Assembly: GCA_903772945.1 (NCBI GenBank)
Contig: CAICTM010000348.1
Span: 1-64,000 of the forward strand
Length of the DNA: 64,000 bases
Reading direction: 5' to 3'
Source: Seminavis robusta
Lineage: Eukaryota > Bacillariophyta > Bacillariophyceae > Naviculales > Naviculaceae
The position numbers were made by a program, and so were the translations under genes. This document shows positions 42,349 through 53,717 of the stretch, piece by piece. How positions within the stretch are numbered: the first letter of the stretch is position 1; each line of letters begins with the position of its first letter. A model generated the notes under the pieces. The model had not been told where the DNA came from, searched no databases, and was given only the letters and a program-made list of their open reading frames with translations.

Positions 42349-43683
42349 TCATTCTTCATCACTACTAGTACTATCGTCACAATCCGTTCGCTCGGATGGT
42401 TTTTGGCACATGGCCATGAAGGATTCAAACGAGTTGGGGCCCGCACCGCCACTGCACCCAATTGTATTGGACGTTGACGCCAAAGTGACGGTATCCATGG
42501 GAGCCCGATAAGAGGACAAGGGATCGTGGCGCACTTCCAAGGCTGTTTCGACCACACGCAGTTCCGGAAAGGAGTCGTCGTCTACTAGTAATAGTGGCAC
42601 TGGCAAATCGATCAATTCTTCCCATGAAAAGAGCAAGGCCTCGGTTTGGATGCTCCATACGTTGAAATCCACTAGCCACACTCGATCACTTTTGTCGACG
42701 TAAACGTCAAAAACATAATTGGCACGTTGATTGTTGGCAAACCGGTGGGCAAACGACATCCTCAAAGAATTCGACAAGGAACGAGTGTAGTTTTTCCTTG
42801 TCGTGTAGTAAATGCGGATAATGCTGACTGTGATTTCGTTGGGATATGCCGACTATAAACAATAAAAAAATTGAAACACAGAGTGCAACGCAATGCGACC
42901 ATGTAAGACAGATAGAAATGACGCAGCAGATGTCGAATCAGCTGCGGATCTGGAGGGGAAAACTGTGGCATCATCGACTCACTCAAGTTGTGATTTCTGA
43001 CAAAACATCGAAATTCCATACTGGGATAGAAATTGCACCATTTTCGAAGCACCAGTTCCAGTCGAGGCTGACTTTTTTTGTTTCTTGTTGTTCCGTTAGT
43101 AAATGTTTTCTTGAAAGACTTGCCAGTCATGGAGACAGAAATCACTGCTTTTGAGCAATAAATAGACATCTCCTGGAGTCTTGCATTTCAGCGTTCCTTC
43201 GTTGACCCATGTGGCATCTTTGGGCGCCGACCAATTCAACTTGGGCACCACCGATCCTCCTAATGCTTCTATGGCCTCTTCGATTTGTTGGTTGAGTTGC
43301 GGAAAGGAAAATTGTTTTTGTTCTGAATCGTTGGACTGCTGATCGTCACAACTGCTGTCGTCAGGCTGTTGTTCCTGTTCATTGGGAGCACAGGAAGACA
43401 GTCTGGTAGCTCCCTCAGGCAAACGAATTCCATCGGCAAGCAAAAAGTCGGAAAAATCGGCAGGAAGTGGCGACACAAGTTGGGACTTGATCGTCACGTT
43501 GCTGCGGCGGTCGTCACAATCACTCCGGTCCAAATGGCGAAAGGTGGGAAACCAGGAACTGAACTGGCACTCGAGCAACTCCTCGCAACTAGCTTCGAGT
43601 GGCAGGGGATTGCCACCACCACTGATGTTGGTTGGTTCTGTTGTTGTTGTTGCTGGTGCTGCCATGGTTGACTTGACTTCCAT
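42349..43683 (-). CDS. CDC123: CDC123/D123-type eIF2 assembly factor (apparent single-base frameshift)
   Basis: Three exons, 43120-43683, 42983-43067 and 42349-42852 (introns 52 and 130 nt). CDC123 is an ATP-grasp-like chaperone needed to assemble the eIF2 trimer. Hallmarks are W-F-P-T-F-R, P-K-L-N-W-S-A-P-K-D-A-T-W, L-L-L-K-S-S-D-F, L-V-L-R-K-W, S-M-E-F-R-C-F-V-R, I-G-I-S-Q-R-N, R-F-A-N-N-Q-R, and V-W-L-V-D-F-N-V-W. The last exon changes frame at TTT (42751-42753): one T too many breaks E-D-V-V-A-H-R-F, with strong similarity on both sides. An insertion or base-calling error in that run is the likeliest cause. ATG 43683 is first AUG. The acidic Ser/Asp-rich end is typical. Confidence 0.88.
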
Positions 43684-44277
43684 TCTGTGATTTTCTATCA
43701 AACTTAAAAATCAAAGTCAAGGATCGCCTTACGTACAAAAAACTCAAAAAATGAATGGCTGACATGGAGGCAAAAGATACCGGAGGCACGTCTGAAGGAT
43801 CCTGCGGTAGGTACGGGTACATCGGTACGGTACGGTACGACCGTACCAGGTTACCTGTGTCCGGATTGGCACGATTACTACAACTATTACTACATCGTAT
43901 ACTTCAGGTCAACTTTTGATTTAATCAACTAGTAGGCTGTCTTTTCATGTTTCGGAGGACTACTCTGTACCGGTACAGTCCGGTCATGGAACGTACTAGT
44001 ACACTGAAGGGCAGTCATCCGCGCATCAGTCAGTGCAAGCTACCAGTACTAGGTGTCAAGGAACACAGGAGTTAGTTCAGGCGTCAGGTGCTTTCCGAGA
44101 ATCCTTGATTCGTTCGTTCGTTTGTGATGTTCGCGGCTTCGGGCATCGAGCTCCGAGATGTGATCATGAACTACATCTCACATTTCCGTCTCCTCGCCAT
44201 CAGACTCTGTTGGTGAAGAAGTTCTCAAGATCTGCTTTTGTTTCCTCGCCAACGTTTGTTGCAGCTGAATCGAATCC
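43684..44277. other. Divergent intergenic region with GTACGGTAC repeats
   Basis: About 590 bp; 43800-43850 holds overlapping GGTACGGTAC units and 43965-44000 more. No gene seen. Probably contains promoters of CDC123 and the cupredoxin-SURNod19 gene. Confidence 0.4.
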
Positions 44278-47035
44278 ATGATGTGTGTCTTTGGGCATCG
44301 GAGTCTGCGCTCCACAGTTCTTGGCTCCTTGTTGTCTTTTCTCCTCCTTCACGACCGCGTACATGCTCAGGGTGATGCCTTTTCCACGTTCAACACGCAT
44401 CCTGTTACCATTGTGATTGGAAACGATCCGGATGCCACTCCCACCACGGTCGGCTGGACCGACGGAGTCTGTTATCAGCCCATCGTCGAAGGGGTCCTAC
44501 CAGGAGACACTTTGGAATTCCGCTACGGGGCCCATAATGTCTACCAAATGGCTTCCAAGGAACACTTCATGGCTTGCAACTTTTCCGATGCGACGCTGTT
44601 GTCCGAAGTGGGACAGACGCCCTTCCGATTCACCATTGAGGATGTGTATTCCAACCAGCTGGGATCGCAGACCACTTTCTTCTTTGCCTGTCAGATTGGG
44701 GATCACTGTGCCAGTGGGACGCAGAAGTTACAGGTAACCGTGGAGCCAAACCTGGCATCAAGGATGGAGAACGTCCCACTCCTGCTTCCAAGTTTGTGCT
44801 TGGAGCTTCCACCCAAGACTGTACCGAGATTCAGGAGGCGGGCGCTGCCGTCAGTGACCTCGGAATTGCCCAAATGGGTTCTCTTCGATCAAGCTGTGAA
44901 GATCCCGTGCCTGTGGAAGGATCGCCAGGAACTTACACGAGGACGTGCCTTTCGGGGCCTGCTACGCTCACTCCGGGAGGTGTCATCAATCGACTCTTTG
45001 TCCTCAACTATCCCTTCCCCATGGATCATCGTGTGGCATTGGGACAACGCATTTATTTTTGATTTCGTGGTGGATGACCCCAACGGGGAAGGTGTCACTC
45101 CTGTGCCGACCAACCAGTTGTACATCCACCACCTTGCCGGTCGCGTCGTCTTTGCGCAGGGAGCGGAAAGCATGGGCCAAGCGGCACCCGATGCTCCCTT
45201 CCCAGAACCCTATGCTCGGTTCACGGGCAACGACGGTGGTGGGACCATTTTTCATTTGATTGATTTGAGAGAAGTCGATGATTGGTTGTCCTGCATTGAA
45301 TGCCGCTGTCCCCCGCAATCTGGGCAGACGTACTTGGATACCCTGACTGGCACTGGCAATGTCACTGGTGGTGTCAGTTGCTGTTCCAATTGCACGGATC
45401 TCACAGGGCCGACTCTGGACTATCGGATGCGGTACAACGTGACCTACAGAGAGCTGGCAGAAGAAGAAAGCGACGAACCCGTCGTCGATGTGGATCTACT
45501 GGTTGCAGACATCGCACCGGCTGTTGACATGCAGCTGGAGTACGATGTGCCCAGCTTCAATCTCTTGACGCCAGAGCATCAAGCGGAAGGCTACATTCAA
45601 GTGAGTACAGATAGATGATGATGCCTGCTTGAATCAACGAAGTGTCGTGCCCCCTCAAATTCGCTTCATTCCCTGTTTGCAAAAGCGTTTGGAACGCGTT
45701 GCTCCGTTCAACGAAATGTTCCAAGTCAGATTCTTCGCCGGTCCTTACAATTGTCCAGACGAAGTCGCGATTCTTCGATGCGTGGCCCACGTCCATGTGG
45801 CTGCGGTGACTCAATTCCTGGAGGATGCTGAGACAGGGGAACGGTTTTGCACTAGCGATCCCACCTACGGAACCAATCCAGAAACAAACAATGGCTTTGT
45901 CACGGCAGTATCGGTAGACAACCATGACCCTCCTAATGTGATCCCTGCCAATCGAAGAGTCCGATTTGTTACAGAGTACAATGCTACGCACATGCACAGT
46001 GGTGTGATGGGATATTTGTTCGTGTTTGTAGCGGGGGCTCATGGGGTCACAGCGGATGAGGTCGATCTAACGGTGCCTCTTTGCCAGCCGGAAAGGTGTG
46101 ATGTGAACCTTTTGCCCATCATCGACATGGAGCCATTTCAAAGTGACGAAAGTACGATGGTCTCGCAAGAGGGGGGATGGGTTACTTGGGGTGACGCCGT
46201 GGATACTGAGTCAGAGCCCGCTGATGCGAACGATGAGGATTGTGTGGATACTCTAGCGGATTCGCCATCATGCACCTTTGGTCAACTCTGCACCTGTGAA
46301 GAATTCGTCAATGCACCCGAAAGCACTGGCTGTGACGGGTTTTTTTCCAGTGTAATGGGAGATGTTGAGGTCAGATCAGTCTGCGCCAAGTACTGTGGCT
46401 GCACTGTGTCAGATGCCGTGAACTCAAGGGATGCAGGAAGGAAGCTTCAGTCTGATTGTGCGGACACACTTGCAGACAGCCCTTCATGCACTTTTGGTGG
46501 GCTATGTGATTGCGAGACCTTCGTCAATGCACCAGAGAGCGAAGGATGTGGTGGTCTGTACAAAAGCGACTGGGGCGATACGGTTATCAACGAAGTTTGC
46601 ACTGCCTACTGCGAGGCATGTGTTGCAGTTCCCCTTGAAGAGCTCTTTGAGGAAGCGTACACAGAAGTCATGACACTTCACATCAAGGAGCTGTGCAAGT
46701 ATGATACTCAAGACTGTCGAACGGTCCTTTCCAATCTTCTCGCTTGTGGTTCAGGACAGCCTGGAATCGAGGATGCAAATCCCTTGATTCAAATGGTAGT
46801 GACCAGAAATGGTCAAACGATGGCACAAGACCAAGCCAAGCTCGGCCAGCCTTCGCTTCATGGAGGCCAAGGCGATCAACCTGTGGTACCGTGCTCAGAC
46901 AGCGGAGGTGATGCTGTTGGAAACGAAGATTCCTATGCGCCTGTTGGAAACGAAGATTCCTATGCGCATGGTAGGCCACCGCTCTATTGGGCTCTTTCCG
47001 TGGTTGCCGTTGTTCTCTTCATAGGTTCCATTTGA
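44278..47035 (+). CDS. Secreted cupredoxin-SURNod19 multidomain protein
   Basis: Two exons, 44278-45600 and 45686-47035 (85-nt intron), about 890 residues. A signal peptide (L-S-F-L-L-L-H-D-R-V-H-A) is followed by a phytocyanin-like cupredoxin (about 40-160; A-H-N-V, A-C-Q-I-G-D-H-C). Then comes a SURNod19 domain (Y-I-H-H-L, E-C-R-C, G-G-V-S-C-C, N-A-T-H-M-H-S-G-V-M-G). Two Cys-rich repeats (A-D-S-P-S-C-T-F-G and N-A-P-E-S-x-G-C) and a hydrophobic C-terminus suited to a GPI or membrane anchor close it. Between 44742 and 45060 the stated frame is wrong: a +1 frame there gives L-G-A-S-T-Q-D-C and similarity to the family, so two compensating one-base errors exist. No enzyme activity is known for SURNod19; copper binding is inferred from His and Cys. 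Confidence 0.83.
46914..46967 (+). repeat. 27-bp tandem repeat in the coding C-terminus
   Basis: Two near-identical copies of a unit encoding V-G-N-E-D-S-Y-A, just before the membrane or GPI anchor. In-frame, so it alters only the linker length. Confidence 0.85.
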
Positions 47036-47516
47036 GCTAGCGTTATATTATTGGACAACGTTCGTTGCGGAGATATCGAGGGAACACCGCAGCTATAATT
47101 ACACTTAATCAGAATGCCACTCTAATCCTGCTCCAGAGCTTCCGGATGCGTGCAGTTGTTTCCTTTTGTGGTTGGAAGACCTGTTTCGACAAGAACCTCC
47201 CAATTGCGCGAAGGGGTACAACGTTGTGTTGTCCTAGCACGTGAAGAGCATGCAAATAGCGTTGTGCGGAGCTACAATTCTTGTGTTAAATCAGTTCAAA
47301 AGTTACTACATCAAGCTGCGAGAGCCCAAAGATGCAAGTGTTTATGTATTCAACTGTACCGGTACTATAGTTTGTTCTCTATCTTTGTGGTGGAGCCTTC
47401 AACAACTTCCTTTGCCTCTTTCACGTTCCATCTTGATTTCACGATAAGTCCTTTGCATCGACTCAACCTCACATCAAGTCTCGTAGATGTCTTCTCCTCT
47501 CCTCGTCAATCTAGAT
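47036..47516. other. Convergent intergenic region
   Basis: No gene recognised between the SURNod19 gene and the small secreted peptide gene. Confidence 0.35.
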
Positions 47517-47771
47517 CTAGTCTTCACTGTCGGAAGAAGAGGAGTCTCCTCCGGTTCCGGGGCTAACAGGAGCCGCGGTGTTGCAGGGTTGAGGAGTCCT
47601 GACAGTTCCATCAATGCCGGTAATAGTGATACATCCAACATCGGCTCCATTGTCCTGCAACTTGCGAGTCAACGCTTCCATGGCACCTCGGAGCTTCACG
47701 GCGCTGGCCCCATGGACCGAAACAATCACGGCAACGACCAGGGTGTTCAAAATGGCAGCAACGAACTTCAT
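47517..47771 (-). CDS. Small secreted peptide, unknown
   Basis: Single exon, 84 residues with a clean N-terminal signal peptide (M-K-F-V-A-A-I-L-N-T-L-V-V-A-V, ending G-A-S-A before V-K-L-R-G). The mature part of about 60 residues has two Cys and ends in a Ser/Asp run with acidic tail (S-S-S-S-D-S-E-D). ATG 47771 was used. No family recognised. It could be a secreted signal or matrix peptide; the acidic Ser-rich end recalls phosphorylated silica-associated peptides, but this is speculation. Confidence 0.55.
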   Translation of the reverse strand: MKFVAAILNTLVVAVIVSVHGASAVKLRGAMEALTRKLQDNGADVGCITITGIDGTVRTPQPCNTAAPVSPGTGGDSSSSDSED

Positions 47772-48861
47772 CTTCTTGTTTCCTCTTGATAATAGTTTGG
47801 ATCGCTCAGCTTCTCTTTTTCGAAAGATTGTGAGCCGAGATGACTATCAATCGTCAATCTGGAGCTGACATCCCTATGCGATCGTGCGAAAAGGCCATCG
47901 CACCCCCTCAGCGGCAAATTTTGCTCCTCTAGCCGCAGTAGCTAGATGAAACCATTCCAGTCTCGATGATAAATCAAGACTACCCAAATCCATGCCACGA
48001 ATCCCATAGCCAATGTCAAAATTTCAGAGCTCTTTCGCCTTGAATTGAATCGTAACACTGCGATATTCGTCAGTTGTTGTCTTGGGTATCTCCTGTGTTT
48101 CTTTCTGGATATCAGAAGTCAGACGAAAGAACGAGTCGCAGCGAAAGAAAGGCAGCGAATGACTTGAGTCCCAGTCAGTCACACATCATCATGGTATTTA
48201 TTTTAAAATAGCCGTTCGGGGATGGGTTGGCGTTGTTGTTAGCCGTGCTTCCCTCCTTGCACTGATATCCAAACAGAGATCGATCACCCGTAGCGTCCCA
48301 CGCTGCGACAACAATGTCATAGCGCTGCAACTAACCATGACCCGGCCAATACAACCATATCGTTGACTTTCCATACTCTGGAATACTACTGATAAACATC
48401 CTCGCAAAAGAAGTGTTCGCCAGAATAAGGCTTGTTGTAACAGATTCTTGTCCCATTAGACAAGCCCACCAGGGGCAAAATCGCATGGTCAAATTTCCTC
48501 GTCAGGCATCGGACAAGCAGCACAATCAAAAAAGGGCTTCCCATGAATCTCCTGACTCCACTTTCGAATCCTTGAAGGTCAAAAATAGCGCTCTTATCTG
48601 TTGAGAACTAGCCTATGGGCTGGCTGAGGATTGGGTTGGCCTAGCTAGAGGGTTCTGACACCCCTTCATGAATACATACTACTGCATAGCATAAGAAGTA
48701 CTAACTCACAATTTGGGCTCCTGGACACCCTCCCCTACACACACACAAAACAGTCGCTCCTATTGCCTCGATAAACTCGTTTTTGTCACAGCCTGTGGCT
48801 CATTCTTGTAGTCCATTCTTATAGTCTTCACTCCAATCATGCAAGCAGTTCTTCCAGCTTG
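47772..48861. other. 1.1-kb stretch with no gene seen
   Basis: Only short, motif-less frames. It includes a CACACACACAAAAC tract near 48738. It separates the small peptide gene from the decayed NTPase gene. Confidence 0.4.
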
Positions 48862-51129
48862 TCACTGGATCCTATTTCGAGCGTTATCGTCGTGCCTTTC
48901 GGCGGCCTGAAAGTTCTCAAGCTCACTTGCGAGCTCAATTCTCACGCCGACGTCTTCTCGCCATTTCCACGAACAAACCTTCGCCAAACGGCTTGAAGAG
49001 ATGCTGAATCGCGTTGTCGGCAAACACCATGCTGTTCTGCGGCCAGTTGTTTTGGTACTTCGGGACATTGGCATTGATTGTACCTGTCACAAAAAGCTGC
49101 ACAATGTAGGTCCCTTCTTTGTACCCTAATGCTTGGGCACGGGTGTGGGCCTTCTCGAGCCAATCTTTGATCTCCTTCGGAGTTGCGTTGTGATAAAGCT
49201 TCATCTGAAAAAATATTGCAAGGTCTCCGAAGCCGTTGTGAAACACACCTTCGACTCCTTCTTCATTGGACTTCTTTGCGTAGTGGAAGCATGACAGCTC
49301 GCATGGGTCTGACCCGAGGGTAGGTCTTGAAATGAATTGGCGGATGTCTTCTCTGTGACAGTCATGTCAAGGATATCATCACTCACCTTCAAGAAGGTGC
49401 CAACTTCTCCTTTAACTTTTCCATCAACAACGTCACGTAGACTCGGGGTTCGGCCTCGAACAGCGTGCAACATCGCCTTGCGCAATTCAAGTACACCCAT
49501 TGTTGCTAGCTCCCAAGTTTTCACAGCCTCGCTGGGTCCGTCAGAGTAAAATAGCCGGTAAAGCTCTACGAGCACCCAATTTTGGACATAAGAAAACACT
49601 TGGTTGTTCTGCGGAAACATGAATTGTAGTAGCCTCCATGGAGGCAGTGACAGAGTGACAGATATATTGGGCCAACGAAGATGGACACCGTCGCTGTGCG
49701 CATCATGCAGTTCTGCACTGCCATGCAGCTTGTCCAAAACTGCATCCAACTTGTCTCGATTCACTTGTTCCTGCATTTGTTGTTTAAGCGCCGTCCGAGC
49801 CGCCAAAAGAAACACGTTATCCGCATCAATACCGTCTGGTATTCTTCTGAGGAATCGAGACCTTTGTTTGACTTTCTGCCGCTGTCAACCAATAGGACAT
49901 GTGCGGGCTGCTCCGGGCAACCTGAAGTGCCACTTTGAGAAAGAAGTGTTCTTCGTCCACCCTGGCCACTGCACCGGCAAAAACCTGCGATGCAATGACA
50001 AATGCTCTTGTTTTGTTCTCCATCGTGTCTGGATTTGACGGAAACTTGATTTGTCGTATCGCTCTTCCAGATCTTTGGAGCACCACTTCTCCAAAATCAT
50101 AGATGTACAACGAACTTCCCACAAAGGCAAAGTAGCCGCCGTTGGCAATTGTGTATTGAGAAAATGACAGTAGTCCATCCATAAGTTTTGGGTATTCGTC
50201 TGGATTGAGTTGACGAAGCTTCGAGAGCTCATCGATGCATACAACAAACCCAGTTGTTTCGCCTTCTTTCGAAAACATCTCAACTAGATTGTTCCAACTC
50301 CGTAACACAGACGTAGCGGCATCAAAACGTTGCATGTCCAGTCTATCTTCATAAGACCTTACAAGCCTTTCAATCGTAGTAACTCCAATTGGTCCTTCGC
50401 CAATCGAGTAGGTCGACTGTTGATTGAATGACGCAAAGAGGACAAGGAGGCGGCTAAGATTTGGAGCGTTGTCAGGTGAAGCAACATTGATTCGTCGAAG
50501 AATCTCTTGCGCTGTCTCGCCTGCATCAGGATTGACAGTACAGCATTCATTGAAAACCCAACGAAGAAACTCAGTTTTGCCGGACTCGCTCGGCGCTGAG
50601 ATCCCCAACACAGGGACTTCTTTCTTGTCAAGGGCTCGATCCCTCTCCTCTTTGCCAAGTATTCAAGACCTTGATACATGCCTTCCTTAGCAAGATCTCT
50701 GTCATGAAGCCCCTCAAATTTTGTCGCTCCCTTAGCCAACGGAAGAATTGCTTTTGGTTGGTCTGGCAAATTTCCGAATCAGCTCGGTTCCGGATAGCGA
50801 ACGTCATTTCATGGGAATCCCAATCGAAGTGGAATTTGATGAGGGCATGCCTTCCTGTCGAACTGTTGCCGTCGCACTGCCACTCCTCTCTACTACCGCC
50901 ACCTCTTCACCATCGTGATCAAGATACTGATGCCAACCAGCCACCACCAAGATGAATTCGTTGACAGTGTTGAGATCAGGGCTTGGGGTAGGTGGGCACT
51001 CTGCGTGGGGAGGGGGGGCTGAGACACCTCGCAACCGTTTGCTTGGATCCAGTCGGCAAAGGCAGACACCCTGGCAAACCCGTCCGGTAATTCGTTTGCT
51101 TCGCAGTAGATATCCCCAAATGATGCCAC
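48862..51129 (-). pseudogene. Crinkler/RHS-like NTPase-nuclease gene, frameshifted
   Basis: The parts occur in order on one strand but in different frames: an N-terminal stretch (from ATG 51129), a P-loop NTPase (about 49826-50640; S-E-S-G-K-T as Walker A, F-V-V-C-I-D-E-L as Walker B), a helical middle with H-S-D-G-V-H-L-R-W-P-N (from about 49800), and a C-terminal nuclease-like segment with G-D-L-A-I-F-F-Q-M-K (PD-(D/E)xK style D and Q-x-K). This NTPase-plus-nuclease order is that of Crinkler-RHS-type proteins, widespread mobile-element-linked or host-conflict genes. Frames break near 50640, 49880 and 49240, and possibly at the end. Either a degraded copy or one damaged by assembly indels. 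Confidence 0.65.
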
Positions 51130-51130
51130 G

Positions 51131-51746
51131 CCAACCAGAAAGCCAGCGACATCAACTCTTCTGAAGCTTCAGCGTGGCAGCTTACGACACAAGAACATCA
51201 GGATGGATCAGCGCGGCTCCACATCTTGATTCCCTAGCCAAGAAGAAGCTTCCTTCGCCAGAGAAAGCAAAGAATAGATAATCCGAGGGATGGGCATCCT
51301 CTGCGTGCATGATCTTGGACAACATGGCAGAGGCTTCCGCTCTTGGAGTCGAAAGCCCTAAAGCAATCACCAGGTTGTCGAAATAATCTTTAAAACCTGC
51401 ATCACAGTCCCCTGTAACTTCTCAACCTCTCCTCTCCTCTTCAGCTTAAACTTCACAAATGCGCCTCTCGTGTTGGCTCTGGCTGCAGTACAGTACCGGT
51501 ACCTGGAACCCGTGCTCATCGCGAATATTAAGAGGCACCATCCCCTTCCCATCCTCCATTCAGGAAAGAAAGTAAGCATACTTTTCCGGTTGAAGGGTAT
51601 TAATTCTTTGATGCGTTCATCAGAACACAGGGATTGGTTGGTTCATCTCAAGGGTTTCCAATGATGATGCCCGGGAATGCTCTGAGATGATTCACTGGTC
51701 GCCGTGGGCAGAGTAGTATGATACACAAGGATGGAAACATCAGCCG
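51131..51746. other. Intergenic, no gene seen
   Basis: A short minus-strand frame at 51182-51370 has no clear motif. A GTACAGTACCGGTACC tract is near 51488. Confidence 0.35.
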
Positions 51747-53187
51747 CTACCTGGATCCAGCCATCGACAGGACTTGTGCCACCATGTAGTCTTCCCACAT
51801 GCGCGAACCTTCCACGGATGGATGCAGATTGTCTTTGATGAACATTTCCGGATGGACCATTGGCTGATTTCCGCCGCTTTGCATTTGTACAAACATGCCA
51901 GTGACATTGGCAAAGAATATGTGTGGAGTGATGGAGGCATAACACTCCAATTGCTGATTGATGTCATGTATCATTCGCCACATGGAATTGCGAGAAAGTA
52001 ACAATGGTTGACGACCTCTGGGTAGTATCGAGTTGATCACGATCGGCACATGTACGGCCGCTTTTGTGACGCGTTTTTCGGCATGTCGTTGAAGTTCTTG
52101 GACAATGCGGATATTCCCCGCAACAATACTTTCCACGGAACATCCAGCTTTTAGATCATTGGTACCAACCAAGATCCACCAAGCAGAATGAGGTTGTAGG
52201 TCGAATGGCAGTTCACCGTTCTGGAGACGATACAAGAGGTGTGAAATCTAAGTACAGTAGAAATGAAATGAAATGAAATGCAGCCACGTGAGTGAGTGGT
52301 CGAGATGAAACCAAACTTTCGATGCGTCGTTGTCTAAAGCACACACTCACCTCATCCGAACTAATTCCCAGAGGAAGCCCATTGATGTGAGCTCCTCCAT
52401 CCTTGGTCATGTGTTGAAACGTCATGTGAGCATAGTCTATCATTTTGGGTCCATAGTTGCCAAAGAATCGTCCCAATAGACGCTCCGTGATGGAATCCCC
52501 ATAAATGACAAAATCAGGTTGGATGTGTCTCGATGTGTAGTTGTTCTGAATGAGGTTGCTGTTCATTTTGGATATATCACGCCACGTTCGAACCTTGCTG
52601 GGATCTTGAGGTGTTGGTATAAAGGGATTCAAGCACCGACATTTGTCGAGTGGAACTACATCTGTCACGCACAGTGGCGATGGACTGCGGCTATCACTAC
52701 TAATTGTGGATTCATTCGCGGATCGAATCGACGCCAGAAGCTCTTCAAAGTAGGCAGCAGGATAGTCTTGACACGAACTGTTCATAGATTGATTGGAACC
52801 CATAAGGGATTCTGCTGATAATGAGTCGAACGACGAGTGATTGGCTGCTGTTGGTGAAGCTCTCGCCATTATGACAAAGTTGGGGAGCCCTAGCAGTACC
52901 ACCAGTACCACCAGCACAACCAGCACCACCAAGCGAGACTTCATGGAGATGCCTGTTGTCGCTCTGGAAACTTCCGCTGCCCCTTCCAGGCCTCGACTTG
53001 TGTCTTCAATAGTTTGTTCATCCCACAACTGATTGCCCAATCCACCTATTCCTCTCTTTCTCATTGCATGTCTCGTCTTTTGAATCTTCTGCGACGACGG
53101 GTTGGGGACATGTTGTTGGTTGGAAGGAACACCTGCTTTGAGAAACGCACGGTACTGACGGCAATAATAAGGAATTAACCCGGCCAT
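51747..53187 (-). CDS. Membrane-anchored SGNH (GDSL-like) hydrolase 2
   Basis: Two exons, 52351-53187 and 51747-52247, with a 103-nt phase-0 intron after I-S-S-D-E, the same place as in the paralogue at 38848; 445 residues. The N-terminal 80 residues are polar and basic, then a membrane helix made of L-V-V-L-V-V-L-V-V repeats, encoded by a CCAGTACCA/CCAGCACAA-type microsatellite at about 52898-52930. Catalytic blocks are V-I-Y-G-D-S-I-T (nucleophile Ser), V-G-T-N-D (canonical block III) and K-D-N-L-H-P with His. Substrate unknown. Compared with the first paralogue it keeps the canonical Asn in block III. The intron carries an AAATG microsatellite. Confidence 0.87.
52261..52280. repeat. AAATG microsatellite in intron
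   Basis: Four tandem AAATG units near the 3' splice site side of the SGNH-2 intron. Confidence 0.85.
52898..52932 (-). repeat. Trinucleotide/9-bp microsatellite encoding a membrane helix
   Basis: CAGTACCACCAGTACCACC-type units read on the gene strand as repeats of GTGGTACTG coding V-V-L. The transmembrane length would change with repeat number. Confidence 0.75.
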
Positions 53188-53717
53188 ATGTCACAAAATC
53201 TTGAGTTCAGAGGACTCTATGACCCCCAGGACTCAACGCAGCCAGCAATCGAGGACGGCCCGCTCGCTAAATTTTTCGCAACGATTTTGGCCCGAACACA
53301 AACGGCTAGTAAGCATGATAGTAACATTTTCAAAACATCTGCCACCAACATGGCAAGGGTGGGTTGAGCTGCATATAAGTATGTTGATGCTGACCCTGCC
53401 CTTGCCGTGTCGGGATAACATTTTTTGGAGGTGCTAGGCTTCATCTCCAGCAGAGACATTTCGGAACATTCACCGTGGAACCCGAACTCTAAAACTTAGG
53501 GTAAATGTGCTACTTTCTACGAAGACTTATGGATGTCGCAGCATGACATCATGAGAAGAAAACGCTCACATTTTCTTGAGTATCGAAACACATCGGTTGT
53601 TGCAACCAACGGATCGTGTGGGTATAGGAGCGATGGCGCTTTCTGTAATGTCAAAAGAAGGAGTGTAGATAGAGGAACGATGGTTAACAGCAGTAGCACT
53701 ATCGAACTGTTTCGGCC
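53188..53717. other. Divergent intergenic region
   Basis: Between SGNH-2 and the transposase gene. It shows no motif-bearing frame. The 5' inverted repeat of the transposon, if any, should be here, but I could not identify a matching partner at the 3' side. Confidence 0.35.

Noticed and set aside
44796-45062. Separate small gene inside the SURNod19 gene
   Set aside because: Its product continues the SURNod19 protein at both sides once one-base indels are allowed, so it is a frame-shifted part of that gene, not a new gene.
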